The notes under the pieces were generated by a model, which worked only from the letters and a program-made list of their open reading frames with translations, was not told the origin of the DNA and made no database searches. Shown here piece by piece: positions 55,370 to 63,967 of a stretch of 64,000 nucleotides of DNA (position 1 is the first letter of the stretch; every line of letters starts with the position of its first letter). Position numbers and translations under genes: made by a program. The DNA comes from Tsukamurella sp. 1534 (lineage in GTDB: Bacteria; Actinomycetota; Actinomycetes; Mycobacteriales; Mycobacteriaceae): positions 1,129,571-1,193,570 of the forward strand of contig NZ_HE997626.1 in the NCBI RefSeq assembly GCF_000312385.1, written 5' to 3'.

Positions 55370-56880
55370 TCGTCCTCGCGCGCCAGGAGGGCGAGCAGCA
55401 GTTCGGCGCGCACCCGGGCGGAGCGCAGGTCCACGCCCAGCACCTCCTCGGCCTTCGCGACGCGGGCGCGCACGGTGTGCCGGTGCGCGCCGGCGGCCGC
55501 GGCGGCGCCCTCCCACTGGCCGTTGTTCTCGAGGAACGCGCGCAGCGCGGGCAGCAGCGCTCCGCCGTGTCGGGCGTCGTGCGCACGCAGCGGGTCGAGC
55601 AGCGCGCGGTCCAGGCCGGCCAGCACGTCCCGGGCCCCGTCGTCGGCCAGCAGGGTGCGGCCGGCGAGCGCCGCGGATTCGACGAGCGGTCCGCCCGGGC
55701 GGGCGGAGCGCGCGGCCAGGGTGCCCGCGGCCGTGGCTTCGGCGACGGCGCCCGCGGGATGCGAGGAACCGAGCCCCACGCGCAACCGCGAACGCAGGCC
55801 GCGCGGTACCCGCGCGAGGAGCGCCTCGGCGATCACCGCATCGTCGTCGGCCCCGAGTAGCGCGACCACCCCGCCCGCCGCGTCCACGACGAAGGCCGGC
55901 CGCCCCGCATCGTCGAGCGCGGTGCGGAGGGCGGCGACGACGTCGTCCGCGGCGCCGGTCCCGCCGATCGCCACCAGCGCCCGCACCCCGTGGGCGTCGG
56001 CGGCGTCGGCCACGAGCCGCGCCACTCCCTCCGCGGCGCCGCCCGGCGAGAGCACGAGCCGCAGGGCCTCCGCGTTCATCCGCCACTGCACGGCGCGCAG
56101 CCGGCGGGGCTTCTCGAAGTCCAGGGCGAGAAGCGAATTCGCGTGTCCGATGAGCACGTGGTCCACGGGCGCGGGTTCGCGCGCGAGCACAACGGCGAGG
56201 TGCCCGTATCCGCGGTCGCCGACGCGGACGGGCTGCGTGACCACGGTGTCCGCGCCGCGGGGTGCGGACGCCGACGACGCCGGGTGCGCCCGGGCCTGGT
56301 CGCCCACGGCGCGGCCGGACTCCTCCGCGGCCCCCGCCGGGTGGGCGAGCACCACCCGGCCGCCACGATCCAGCAGGAGGGCCGCGCCCCCGCATCCCGC
56401 GGCGAGTTCGCGCAGGGTGGCCGACGGTCCGCCGGACACCGCCGCGCGCGTCATCCGCTGCTGGGCCCGGGCGGCCGCCGCCTGCGACCGGTTCTCCCGC
56501 CGCGCCAGCTCGTCGATCACGGTGTGCGCCACCGCGACGAACGGGGTGGGCAGCGGCACGTCGACCAGGGGCAGCCCGACGTCGTCGGCGGCGGCGATCA
56601 GGTCCGACGGTGCGCTGTCCCGCGAAACCCCGACGCCGAAGCCCAACGCCGAGACGCCCCGTGCCGCGAGCCGCTGCACGTAGTCGCGGCAGCCGGCACC
56701 GTCGGGCGGGATGCCGATGCCCGTGGTCAGGAGCATCTCCCCGCCCGACAGCCAGGGGGTGGGGTCGGCCAGCTCGGTGGTCATGACGAACGTGACGGCG
56801 CCGCCGACCCCCGCCTCGCCCGCGCGCAGCCGCAGGCCGAGGCTCCGCTGCGCGAGCAGCCACCGCACCGTGACGGCCAT
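55366..56880 (-). CDS. PucR-family transcriptional regulator
   Basis: 504 residues. The N-terminal PucR domain begins VRWLLAQRSLGLRLRAGEAGVGGAV and contains the usual ELADPTPWLSGGEMLLTTGIG. A GAF-like middle region follows, and the C-terminal helix-turn-helix is FLENNGQWEGAAAAAGAHRHTVRARVAKAEEVLG. Family members activate purine or amine catabolism. Here it is divergent from gabT-gabD1 with 90 bases between them, so it most likely senses GABA or a degradation product and controls that operon. I chose the ATG at the start of the PucR domain; the frame stays open far upstream but without coding sense. Confidence 0.9.
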   Translation of the reverse strand: MAVTVRWLLAQRSLGLRLRAGEAGVGGAVTFVMTTELADPTPWLSGGEMLLTTGIGIPPDGAGCRDYVQRLAARGVSALGFGVGVSRDSAPSDLIAAADDVGLPLVDVPLPTPFVAVAHTVIDELARRENRSQAAAARAQQRMTRAAVSGGPSATLRELAAGCGGAALLLDRGGRVVLAHPAGAAEESGRAVGDQARAHPASSASAPRGADTVVTQPVRVGDRGYGHLAVVLAREPAPVDHVLIGHANSLLALDFEKPRRLRAVQWRMNAEALRLVLSPGGAAEGVARLVADAADAHGVRALVAIGGTGAADDVVAALRTALDDAGRPAFVVDAAGGVVALLGADDDAVIAEALLARVPRGLRSRLRVGLGSSHPAGAVAEATAAGTLAARSARPGGPLVESAALAGRTLLADDGARDVLAGLDRALLDPLRAHDARHGGALLPALRAFLENNGQWEGAAAAAGAHRHTVRARVAKAEEVLGVDLRSARVRAELLLALLAREDD

Positions 56881-56898
56881 CGTCCGCCGCTCCAATCC

Positions 56899-56918
56899 GT
56901 CGACCAGTCGAGGTTGAC
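56899..56918. promoter_or_regulatory. Candidate PucR operator
   Basis: GTCGACC and GGTTGAC are inverted repeats with one mismatch around a six-base centre, located 19 bases upstream of the PucR start and about 55 bases before gabT. The position suits joint control of the divergent pair. Binding is inferred. Confidence 0.35.
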
Positions 56919-56970
56919 GACTCCATTCTGGCAGCTGCGGGGGCGGGGTCGGCGGAGCACAGTGAGACCC

Positions 56971-58311
56971 ATGACTGAGATCGCCTACCGCCTGCCCCAG
57001 AAGCGCACCCTCGTGACCGCCCTGCCGGGGCCCGAGTCGGTGCGGATCGCGGAGCGCCGCCGCGCCGCGGTGGCCGGCGGGGTCGGCTCCTCCGTTCCCG
57101 TGTACGCCGCCGACGCCGACGGCGGCGTGATCCTGGACGTGGACGGGAACTCGCTCATCGACCTGGGCTCGGGCATCGCCGTGACCAGCGTCGGCGCCTC
57201 GGACCCGCGGGTGGCGGCCGCCGTCGCCACGCAGGCCGCCCGGTTCACCCACACCTGCTTCATGGTGACGCCGTACGAGGGCTACGTCGCCGTCGCCGAG
57301 CGGCTCAACGCGCTCAACCCGGGCGATCACGAGAAGCGCACCGTGCTGTTCAACTCGGGCGCCGAGGCCGTGGAGAACGCGATCAAGGTGGCGCGCCTGG
57401 CCACCGGCCGCGACGCGGTGGTCGCGTTCGACCACGCGTACCACGGGCGCACCAATCTCACGATGGCGCTCACCGCGAAATCGATGCCCTACAAGAAGGA
57501 CTTCGGGCCGTTCGCCCCCGAGGTGTACCGCATGCCGATGTCCTACCCGTACCGGGACGCCGGCGTCGACGGCGCGGCCGCGGCCCGTCGCGCGATCGAC
57601 CAGATGGAGAAGCAGCTCGGGGCCGATGCGGTGGCCGCGATCATCATCGAGCCCATCCAGGGCGAGGGCGGCTTCATCGTTCCCGCGCCCGGATTCCTCC
57701 CCGCGCTGCAGGAATGGGCGAACGCCAACGGCGTCGTCTTCATCGCCGACGAGGTGCAGACCGGATTCGCCCGCACCGGAACATGGTTCGCGTGCGAGGA
57801 CGAGGGCGTGGCGCCCGATGTGATCACCATGGCCAAGGGCATCGCGGGCGGCATGCCGTTGTCGGCGATCACGGGGCGCGCCGATCTCCTCGACGCCGTG
57901 CACCCCGGCGGCCTCGGCGGCACCTACGGCGGTAATCCCGTCGCCTGCGCCGCCGCCCTCGCCGCGTTGGACACCATGACCGAACTCGATCTTCCCGCCC
58001 GTGCGCGGGCCATCGGCGAGCGGGCCCTGCCCCGGCTGCGAGCCCTCGCCGGGGAGCTCGACGTGATCGGCGACGTCCGCGGCCGCGGCGCGATGCTCGC
58101 GATCGAGCTCGTGCGGCCGGGCACCTCGGAGCCGGACCCGGAGCTGACCAAGGCGGTCGCGGCGAAGGCCCTCGCCGCCGGCGTGGTGGTCCTGACCTGC
58201 GGCACGTACGGCAACGTCATCCGCCTGCTCCCGCCGCTGGTGATCGGCGACGAGCTGCTCGACGACGCGCTCACCGTCCTCGAGGCCGCCGTCCGCGAAG
58301 CCGCCGCCTGA
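56971..58311 (+). CDS. gabT: 4-Aminobutyrate aminotransferase
   Basis: 446 residues of the class III aminotransferase fold. PLP-lysine is Lys289 (VITMAKGIAGG), with FNSGAEAVENAIKVAR, the AYHGR loop, IIIEPIQGEGG and IADEVQTGFARTG all present. The N-terminus and length match mycobacterial GabT. It converts GABA and 2-oxoglutarate to succinic semialdehyde and glutamate. It is divergent from the PucR regulator, and gabD1 follows 108 bases later after a short hairpin. Confidence 0.93.
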   Translation: MTEIAYRLPQKRTLVTALPGPESVRIAERRRAAVAGGVGSSVPVYAADADGGVILDVDGNSLIDLGSGIAVTSVGASDPRVAAAVATQAARFTHTCFMVTPYEGYVAVAERLNALNPGDHEKRTVLFNSGAEAVENAIKVARLATGRDAVVAFDHAYHGRTNLTMALTAKSMPYKKDFGPFAPEVYRMPMSYPYRDAGVDGAAAARRAIDQMEKQLGADAVAAIIIEPIQGEGGFIVPAPGFLPALQEWANANGVVFIADEVQTGFARTGTWFACEDEGVAPDVITMAKGIAGGMPLSAITGRADLLDAVHPGGLGGTYGGNPVACAAALAALDTMTELDLPARARAIGERALPRLRALAGELDVIGDVRGRGAMLAIELVRPGTSEPDPELTKAVAAKALAAGVVVLTCGTYGNVIRLLPPLVIGDELLDDALTVLEAAVREAAA

Positions 58312-58344
58312 CCCGGCCACCCCCCTTCCTGACTTAACAGCGTT

Positions 58345-58366
58345 AGCCCAGAAGCCCACCTGGGCT
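58345..58366 (+). terminator. Small hairpin between gabT and gabD1
   Basis: AGCCCAG and CTGGGCT form a seven-bp stem with an eight-base loop, followed by TTCGTC. It could act as a weak terminator or processing site that lowers gabD1 expression relative to gabT. Confidence 0.4.
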
Positions 58367-58419
58367 TTCGTCTGCATTCCCTGCTACCTACCCGCGAGTA
58401 CCCGACCCGAGAGGTCTCC

Positions 58420-59877
58420 GTGAACGTCACCGATCTGTTGAACTCCGTCCCCACCGGCTTGTGGCAGGGCGGCCGCTCCGCCCCGAGCGAGTCCGGCCGC
58501 ACCTTCGAGGTGCTCAACCCCGCCACCGGTCGGGTGCTCACCTCGGTCGCGAACGCGACACCCGCCGACGCGCGAGCAGCGCTCGACGCCGCCTGCTCGG
58601 TGGCCGACGAGTGGGCCGCGACCCCGCCGCGGCGGCGCGCGGAGATCCTCCGCGCCGCGTTCGACGCCGTGACCGCCCGCGCGGAGGACTTCGCGCTCCT
58701 GATGACCCTGGAGATGGGCAAGGTGCTGCCCGAGAGCCGCGGCGAGGTGGCGTACGGCGCCGAGTTCCTGCGCTGGTTCTCCGAGGAGGCCGTTCGGATC
58801 GGCGGCCGCACCGCCACCGCACCCGCGGGCACCGGCGAGATCGCCGTCGTCAAGGAGCCCGTGGGCCCGTGCCTGGCGATCACGCCGTGGAACTTCCCGC
58901 TCGCCATGGGAACCCGCAAGATCGGCCCGGCGCTCGCCGCCGGCTGCACCATGATCGTCAAGCCCGCCGAGGACACCCCGCTCACCATGCTGCTGCTGGC
59001 GCGGGTGTTCACCGAGGCGGGCCTCCCGCCCGGGGTCCTCTCGGTACTGCCGACCCTGGACGCGCCGGCCGTGGTCGCCGAGCTGATGAACGATTCTCGG
59101 CTGCGCAAGGTCTCGTTCACCGGCTCCACCGCCGTCGGCAAGAAGCTACTGGCGCAGGCCTCGGAGAACGTGCTGCGCACATCGATGGAGCTGGGCGGCA
59201 GCGCCCCGTTCCTGGTCTTCGACGACGCCGACCTCGACAGGGCCGTCGACGGGGCGATGCTCGCCAAGATGCGCAACGGCGGCGAGGCGTGCACGGCCGC
59301 CAACCGGATCCTGGTGCAGAACGGGATCCGCGAGGCCTTCACCGCGGCCCTCACCGAGCGGGTGGCGGCGATGGAAGTCGGCCCGGGCTGGGAGGATTCG
59401 TCCACGATCGGACCGATCATCACCGAGAAGCAGCGCTCCTCCATCGCGGCGCTGGTCGACGACGCCGTCGCCGCGGGGGCGATCGTCCGCACGGGCGGCG
59501 GCAAGGTCGACGGTGCCGGGTTCTTCTTCGAACCCACCGTCCTGGAGGCGATTCCCGACGGTGCGCGGATCCGCCGGGAGGAGATCTTCGGCCCCGTGGC
59601 CGCGATCGTCGGCTTCGACACGGAGGACGAGGGTGTGGCGCTGGCCAACGACACCGAGTACGGCCTCGCCGCCTACTTCTTCACCGAGAACATCGGCCGC
59701 GCGCAGCGCGTCGCCCGGCGCCTGCAGGCCGGCATGGTGGGCGTCAACCGCGGCGTCATCTCCGATCCCGCGGCACCGTTCGGCGGGATCAAGCAGTCCG
59801 GCCTCGGATCGGAGGGCGGCAGCGAGGGCATCGCGGAGTACCTGAACACCAAGTACATCGCGCTCCCGCCCGCCTGA
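58420..59877 (+). CDS. gabD1: Succinate-semialdehyde dehydrogenase, GabD1 type
   Basis: 485 residues from a GTG. Catalytic Glu257 (TSMELGGSAPF) and Cys291 (NGGEACTAANRI), the ITPWNFP oxyanion Asn and FTGSTAVGKKL cofactor region are intact. It belongs to the NAD(P)-dependent SSADH I type and turns succinic semialdehyde from GabT into succinate for the citric acid cycle. The position behind gabT is decisive for function. A different enzyme of the same reaction, GabD2, is encoded at 4-6 kb. Confidence 0.92.
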   Translation: MNVTDLLNSVPTGLWQGGRSAPSESGRTFEVLNPATGRVLTSVANATPADARAALDAACSVADEWAATPPRRRAEILRAAFDAVTARAEDFALLMTLEMGKVLPESRGEVAYGAEFLRWFSEEAVRIGGRTATAPAGTGEIAVVKEPVGPCLAITPWNFPLAMGTRKIGPALAAGCTMIVKPAEDTPLTMLLLARVFTEAGLPPGVLSVLPTLDAPAVVAELMNDSRLRKVSFTGSTAVGKKLLAQASENVLRTSMELGGSAPFLVFDDADLDRAVDGAMLAKMRNGGEACTAANRILVQNGIREAFTAALTERVAAMEVGPGWEDSSTIGPIITEKQRSSIAALVDDAVAAGAIVRTGGGKVDGAGFFFEPTVLEAIPDGARIRREEIFGPVAAIVGFDTEDEGVALANDTEYGLAAYFFTENIGRAQRVARRLQAGMVGVNRGVISDPAAPFGGIKQSGLGSEGGSEGIAEYLNTKYIALPPA

Positions 59878-59881
59878 CGGA

Positions 59882-60247
59882 TCAGGTGAGGCGGGGGAAC
59901 TTCAGGTACGCGAGGCCCAGGACGTCGATCGCGATGTAGCCGAGCAGCGCGGCGGCGGCCGCGCCGCCGAGGATCACGGCCGCGCGCCACCACTGCCGCC
60001 GCGGGGTGCAGTGCAGCATCCACCCGATACCGACGAAGCTCACTACCGCGCCGAACACCGCCACCGGGTAGACGGCGAAGCCGGGATCGGCGGCGATCCG
60101 GGTCATCCGGGCGACCGCGCCCAGGGCCACCGAGACCGCGAGCGTCGCCACGAGCACCCGCAACCACGGGTCGCCGGGCGCGGCCACGAGCCGGTAGCCG
60201 AGCACCGCGCTCACCGCTCCGCCGACCCCTATCGCGAGCACCGTCAT
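59882..60247 (-). CDS. Small four-helix membrane protein
   Basis: 121 residues with four hydrophobic helices (MTVLAIGVGGAVSAVLGYRL, WLRVLVATLAVSVALGAV, VYPVAVFGAVVSFVGIGWML, AAVILGGAAAAALLGYIAIDVLGL) and short charged loops. The ATG overlaps the previous gene's stop (ATGA), so the pair is translationally coupled. I do not recognise either family; together they look like a small two-subunit membrane unit. Confidence 0.7.
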   Translation of the reverse strand: MTVLAIGVGGAVSAVLGYRLVAAPGDPWLRVLVATLAVSVALGAVARMTRIAADPGFAVYPVAVFGAVVSFVGIGWMLHCTPRRQWWRAAVILGGAAAAALLGYIAIDVLGLAYLKFPRLT

Positions 60248-60666
60248 CGGCGCGCCGCTCGCGCGATCCGCACCACGCCCGCGGCGGCGGCGAATCCCAG
60301 TGCCGCCGCGACGGGGGCGACCAGCAGGAAGCGCACTCCGGCCGCGGGCGGCACCGCGATCAGGCCGATCACGGCGTAGACGCCCACGGACGTGAGGCCC
60401 GCACCCACACCGAACACGAGGAAGCCGAACCACCGGTCCCCCACCCGCGCCCGCGCCTGGAACAGCAGTCCGGCGACGAAGGTGATCACCGCTATCCCGG
60501 CGAACCGCGCGTCGAAAGCGAGGTGGCGCCAGGCCGACTGATCGGATAGCAGGTGCGCCGCGATCGCACTCGTCGCGCCGCCGAGACCCACGCACAGCAA
60601 CGTCCTCCGGTCCGTCGGCAGTGGCCGCTCGACCGGGGGCGCGACGTCCGCGCTCGTGTCGTTCAC
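60244..60666 (-). CDS. Small four-helix membrane protein, partner of the next gene
   Basis: 140 residues from a GTG. A hydrophilic N-terminus (NDTSADVAPPVERPLPTDRR) is followed by four helices (TLLCVGLGGATSAIAAHLLS, FAGIAVITFVAGLLFQA, WFGFLVFGVGAGLTSVGVYAVIGLIAV, FLLVAPVAAALGFAAAAGVV). It lies 25 bases behind the glycosylphosphotransferase gene on the same strand and overlaps the following small membrane gene, so a role in the same polysaccharide pathway is possible. No family recognised. Confidence 0.7.
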   Translation of the reverse strand: MNDTSADVAPPVERPLPTDRRTLLCVGLGGATSAIAAHLLSDQSAWRHLAFDARFAGIAVITFVAGLLFQARARVGDRWFGFLVFGVGAGLTSVGVYAVIGLIAVPPAAGVRFLLVAPVAAALGFAAAAGVVRIARAARR

Positions 60667-60691
60667 GGCTCCGACGATACGGGGACGGGCC

Positions 60692-62209
60692 TCAGTACGC
60701 GCCGTCCGAGGTGAGCACCGTCCGGAACGTGCGGGCGATGATCCCGATATCGGTGCCGAGCGACCAGTTCTCGACGTAGCCCACGTCGATCCGGATCGAC
60801 TCGTCCCACGAGAGGTCGGAGCGGCCGCTGACCTGCCACGCACCGGTGACACCGGGCTTGACCAGGAGCCGCCGCCGCATCACCGCCGGGTACTGGTCCA
60901 CCTCGTGCGCCAGTGCCGGCCGCGGGCCCACCACGGCCATGTCGCCGCGGAGCACGTTGAAGAACTGCGGCAGCTCGTCGAGGCTGTAGCGGCGGATGAT
61001 CCTGCCCACCTTGGTGACCCGCGGATCGTCCTTGACCTTGAACAGGGGCCCCGCGCCCATGTCGTCACCGGACAGCCGGTCCCGGCGGGTATCGGCGTCG
61101 ACGTACATGCTGCGGAACTTGACCATCCGGAACGGGCGGCCGTCGGCGCCGATCCGCTCCGCGCGGTAGAACACCGGGCCACGGCTGTCGACGCGGATCG
61201 CGATCGCGATGACCAGCATGACCGGGGCGAGCGCGGCGAGCCCGCCGCCGGCGACGGCGAGGTCGAGCATCCGCTTGCCCGGACCGAAGGAGCGGCGCGG
61301 TCGCGGATGCGCCACGTGCACCATCGGCGTGCCCCCGATGTCCTGGTGCGCCAAGCGATGGCCGGCGACGTCCGCGAGACCGGTGGTCACCACGAGTTCG
61401 ACGCCCATGGCCGCGAGGCGCCACGCGAGGTCTCGGACAGCGTCCGGGCCGAGGGCGTCGGTGGCCGTGAGCATCACGACGCCCGCACCGGTCTCGCGGA
61501 CTGCGGCCTCCACCTCGCGGTCGCTGCCCGCCACCGGGATCCGCGTGCCCCGTACCTCGATCGCGTCGGCCAGCGCGGCGTCACCGGCGGGCAGGCACAC
61601 GCCCACGATCCGGGAGTGGGAGGCGGTGATGAGCGCGCGCGCCGTGGCCGTCGCGGCCCCGTAGCCGCCGACCACGAGGGTGGGCGCGACCGCCGCCGCG
61701 CGGCCGTCGCCGCGGAGGTGTCGCCGCCACCACAGGCGGCTGAGCAGCGTTCCGACCAGCAGCACCGGGCCGACCACCACGACCAGCGCCCGCGGCAGCA
61801 GGTGGGGGAAGAACAACGCGACCACGACGAGCGGGCCGAAGACGGTGCGCACGGTGCCGATCACGCGCCGCAGCTCGGCCGCGCCCATCCCGAGGGCGGG
61901 CACCGCCAGGGGCGCGTTGCGGGTGAGCAGGTGGAACCAGACGGCCACCGCGACCGTGGTGCTCACCAATACCACCGGTGCGGATGCGTGCTCGGCCAGG
62001 CCGCAGAACAGGCCGGCTGCACCGGCGAGGATCGCGATCATGAGGTCGACGCCGGTGATGGCCCGCTCCAGGCGCGCCCGGCCGGCCCGCGCGTCCGGGT
62101 CGACGACGGTGCGCGGAGCCTCGGCGACGGACTCGTCCACGACGGGGTCCGCTACGCGGGCGGGGCCGCTACCGGTGGACGGCGCACCGGTCATGTAATC
62201 GATCGACAT
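60692..62209 (-). CDS. Polyprenyl glycosylphosphotransferase (WbaP/WcaJ type)
   Basis: 505 residues. Four N-terminal helices, a Rossmann-like CoA-binding middle domain (PTLVVGGYGAATATARALI) and a fifth helix (MLDLAVAGGGLAALAPVMLVIAIAI) lead to the catalytic region: GPVFYRAERIG, MVKFRSMYVDAD, YSLDELPQFFNVLRGDMAVVGPRP and VKPGVTGAWQVSGRS. The enzyme moves a sugar-1-phosphate from a UDP-sugar onto a polyprenyl phosphate, the first step of exopolysaccharide or glycan synthesis. The methyltransferase and nucleotidyltransferase genes on the other side of the intergenic region fit this pathway. Confidence 0.92.
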   Translation of the reverse strand: MSIDYMTGAPSTGSGPARVADPVVDESVAEAPRTVVDPDARAGRARLERAITGVDLMIAILAGAAGLFCGLAEHASAPVVLVSTTVAVAVWFHLLTRNAPLAVPALGMGAAELRRVIGTVRTVFGPLVVVALFFPHLLPRALVVVVGPVLLVGTLLSRLWWRRHLRGDGRAAAVAPTLVVGGYGAATATARALITASHSRIVGVCLPAGDAALADAIEVRGTRIPVAGSDREVEAAVRETGAGVVMLTATDALGPDAVRDLAWRLAAMGVELVVTTGLADVAGHRLAHQDIGGTPMVHVAHPRPRRSFGPGKRMLDLAVAGGGLAALAPVMLVIAIAIRVDSRGPVFYRAERIGADGRPFRMVKFRSMYVDADTRRDRLSGDDMGAGPLFKVKDDPRVTKVGRIIRRYSLDELPQFFNVLRGDMAVVGPRPALAHEVDQYPAVMRRRLLVKPGVTGAWQVSGRSDLSWDESIRIDVGYVENWSLGTDIGIIARTFRTVLTSDGAY

Positions 62210-62709
62210 GGCCCCTCAGGATCGTCTCGCTACTCCAATGGATCAGCAATCGGCACGGCGAGTAAAGGGTCATGAATAAACATCAACCCGCATTGCGATC
62301 ACGAACCGTTTCGCACGAAATGCACCGAAGCATCCGTACGACCGTCGCGACAACACCCTCACCGCAGACCAGGCTCCCGATCGCTGTGGCGACCACCGGG
62401 GAGAACACCTGATGGGTCCTCATCCCCGTCGACCTGGTTCGATCCGTCCGTGACGCTCACCATGACGGCGGGCTTGCCGGGGCCGGTCGATCGACTGCCT
62501 GTGCCACGCTAGTCGGCCGACGTTGCGATCGCAATGCGCCAACACCATTTGCAACCAGAAATGGGGTGATCGTCACACGAACACTTTTGCGCGGAGCACG
62601 ACGAATACCTCCGCCGTCGAATACGGGGGTTGACTGGTTTATGCTGACAACTCACACCGGATTCGGCGAGGGGATCGCCGGCCACGAACGCCGAGGAACG
62701 GAAGCCTTC
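62210..62709. promoter_or_regulatory. 500-base divergent regulatory region of the polysaccharide genes
   Basis: I see no gene here. It is AT-richer than its surroundings. It contains CGCATTGCGATC (62289-62300) and the exact complement GATCGCAATGCG (62527-62538), 226 bases apart, and the second copy is part of a perfect palindrome TTGCGATCGCAA (62523-62534). These could be sites for a common regulator of both divergent transcription units. An in-frame upstream ATG (62641) could extend the methyltransferase by 23 codons, but the added residues do not look like family sequence. Confidence 0.5.
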
Positions 62710-63957
62710 ATGAAGTGCCGTCTGTGCGGTTCGCCGCGACTGCGCAGCGTCGTCGACCTGGGCGCCACGCCGCCCTGCGAGAAGTTCCTCACCGCCGACG
62801 AGCTGGACCTGCCCGAGCCCACGTACCCGTTGCACCTGCGGATCTGCGAGGAGTGCCTGCTGCTGCAGATCCCGGCGCTGATCCTCCCGGAGGAGACGTT
62901 CTCCGAGTACGCGTACTTCTCGTCGTACTCGGCCAGCTGGGTCGATCACGCGCGCCGTTTCGTGCACGGCGCGATCGAACGCCTGGAACTACGCCCCGAG
63001 CAGCTGATCGTCGAGGTGGCCAGCAACGACGGCTACCTCCTGCAGCACGCCGTGGCCGCCGGCGTCCGGTGCCTGGGCATCGAACCGTCGGTCAACGTCG
63101 GCGCCGCCGCGCGCGAGAAGGGCGTGCCCACCGTGACCGCGTTCCTCGACGAGGACACCGCGGCCGCCGTGCGCGCGGAGCACGGGCCGGCGAACCTGGT
63201 GGTCGCGAACAACGTGTACGCCCACATCCCCGACCTGCTCGGCTTCACGAAGGGCCTGCGGGGCCTCCTGGCCGACGACGGCTGGCTCAGCATCGAGGTG
63301 CACCACGCGCTCCCGCTCGTCGCCGAGGGCCAGTTCGACACCGTCTACCACGAGCACTTCCAGTACTACACCGTGCTCTCCGCGCAGCGGGCGCTCGCGA
63401 CAGCCGGCCTCACGGTGGTCGACGTGGAGGCGATCCCCACGCACGGGGGCTCGATCCGCCTGTGGGCCAGGCCCGACGGTGCGGCCGGCGCACCGTCGGA
63501 ACGCGTGGCCGAACTGCTGCGGGAGGAGGCCGAGGCCGGCCTGCACGAGGTGTCCGGCTACGCCGGACTGCAGGCGAGCGCCGAACGGGCCCGGCAGGAA
63601 CTGCTGCGCTTCCTGCTCGACTGCAGGGCACAGGGCAAGCGGGTCGCCGGGTACGGCGCGCCCGGCAAGGGCAACACGTTGCTCAACTTCTGCGGGATCC
63701 GCACGGACCTCCTCGAGTACACCGTGGACCGGAACCCGTACAAGCACGGACGATTCACGCCCGGCGCGCGGATCCCGATCCACGAGCCGGAGCGCCTCGA
63801 CGCCGATCGGCCCGATGTGGTGGTGGTCCTCCCCTGGAACCTCGAGGCCGAGATCACCGAGCAGCTGCGCCCGCTCGTCGACCGGGGAACGGAGCTCGTC
63901 TACCCGATGCCCCGACTGCACGCAGCGCGGCCGGCCGCCGCTGTACCGGAAGCCTGA
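62710..63957 (+). CDS. Sugar C-methyltransferase-like SAM enzyme
   Basis: 415 residues. An N-terminal zinc-binding domain has CRLCG and CEEC cysteine pairs. The SAM-binding domain follows (LIVEVASNDGYLLQHAVAAGVRCLGIEPS), then YHEHFQYYT and a C-terminal Methyltransf_14-like domain with AGYGAPGKGNTLLNF and YTVDRNPYKHGRF. This is the layout of NDP-hexose C-methyltransferases (TylC3/NovU-type) and related surface-sugar enzymes. It is divergent from the glycosylphosphotransferase and followed at once by a nucleotidyltransferase gene, so a modified sugar for a surface glycan is likely. Confidence 0.9.
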   Translation: MKCRLCGSPRLRSVVDLGATPPCEKFLTADELDLPEPTYPLHLRICEECLLLQIPALILPEETFSEYAYFSSYSASWVDHARRFVHGAIERLELRPEQLIVEVASNDGYLLQHAVAAGVRCLGIEPSVNVGAAAREKGVPTVTAFLDEDTAAAVRAEHGPANLVVANNVYAHIPDLLGFTKGLRGLLADDGWLSIEVHHALPLVAEGQFDTVYHEHFQYYTVLSAQRALATAGLTVVDVEAIPTHGGSIRLWARPDGAAGAPSERVAELLREEAEAGLHEVSGYAGLQASAERARQELLRFLLDCRAQGKRVAGYGAPGKGNTLLNFCGIRTDLLEYTVDRNPYKHGRFTPGARIPIHEPERLDADRPDVVVVLPWNLEAEITEQLRPLVDRGTELVYPMPRLHAARPAAAVPEA

Positions 63958-63967
63958 GGAGGCGACG

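Noticed and set aside
56881-58377. Long N-terminal extension of the PucR protein on the minus strand
   Set aside because: The added 500 residues lie antisense to gabT and have shadow composition. The PucR domain begins at the ATG used.
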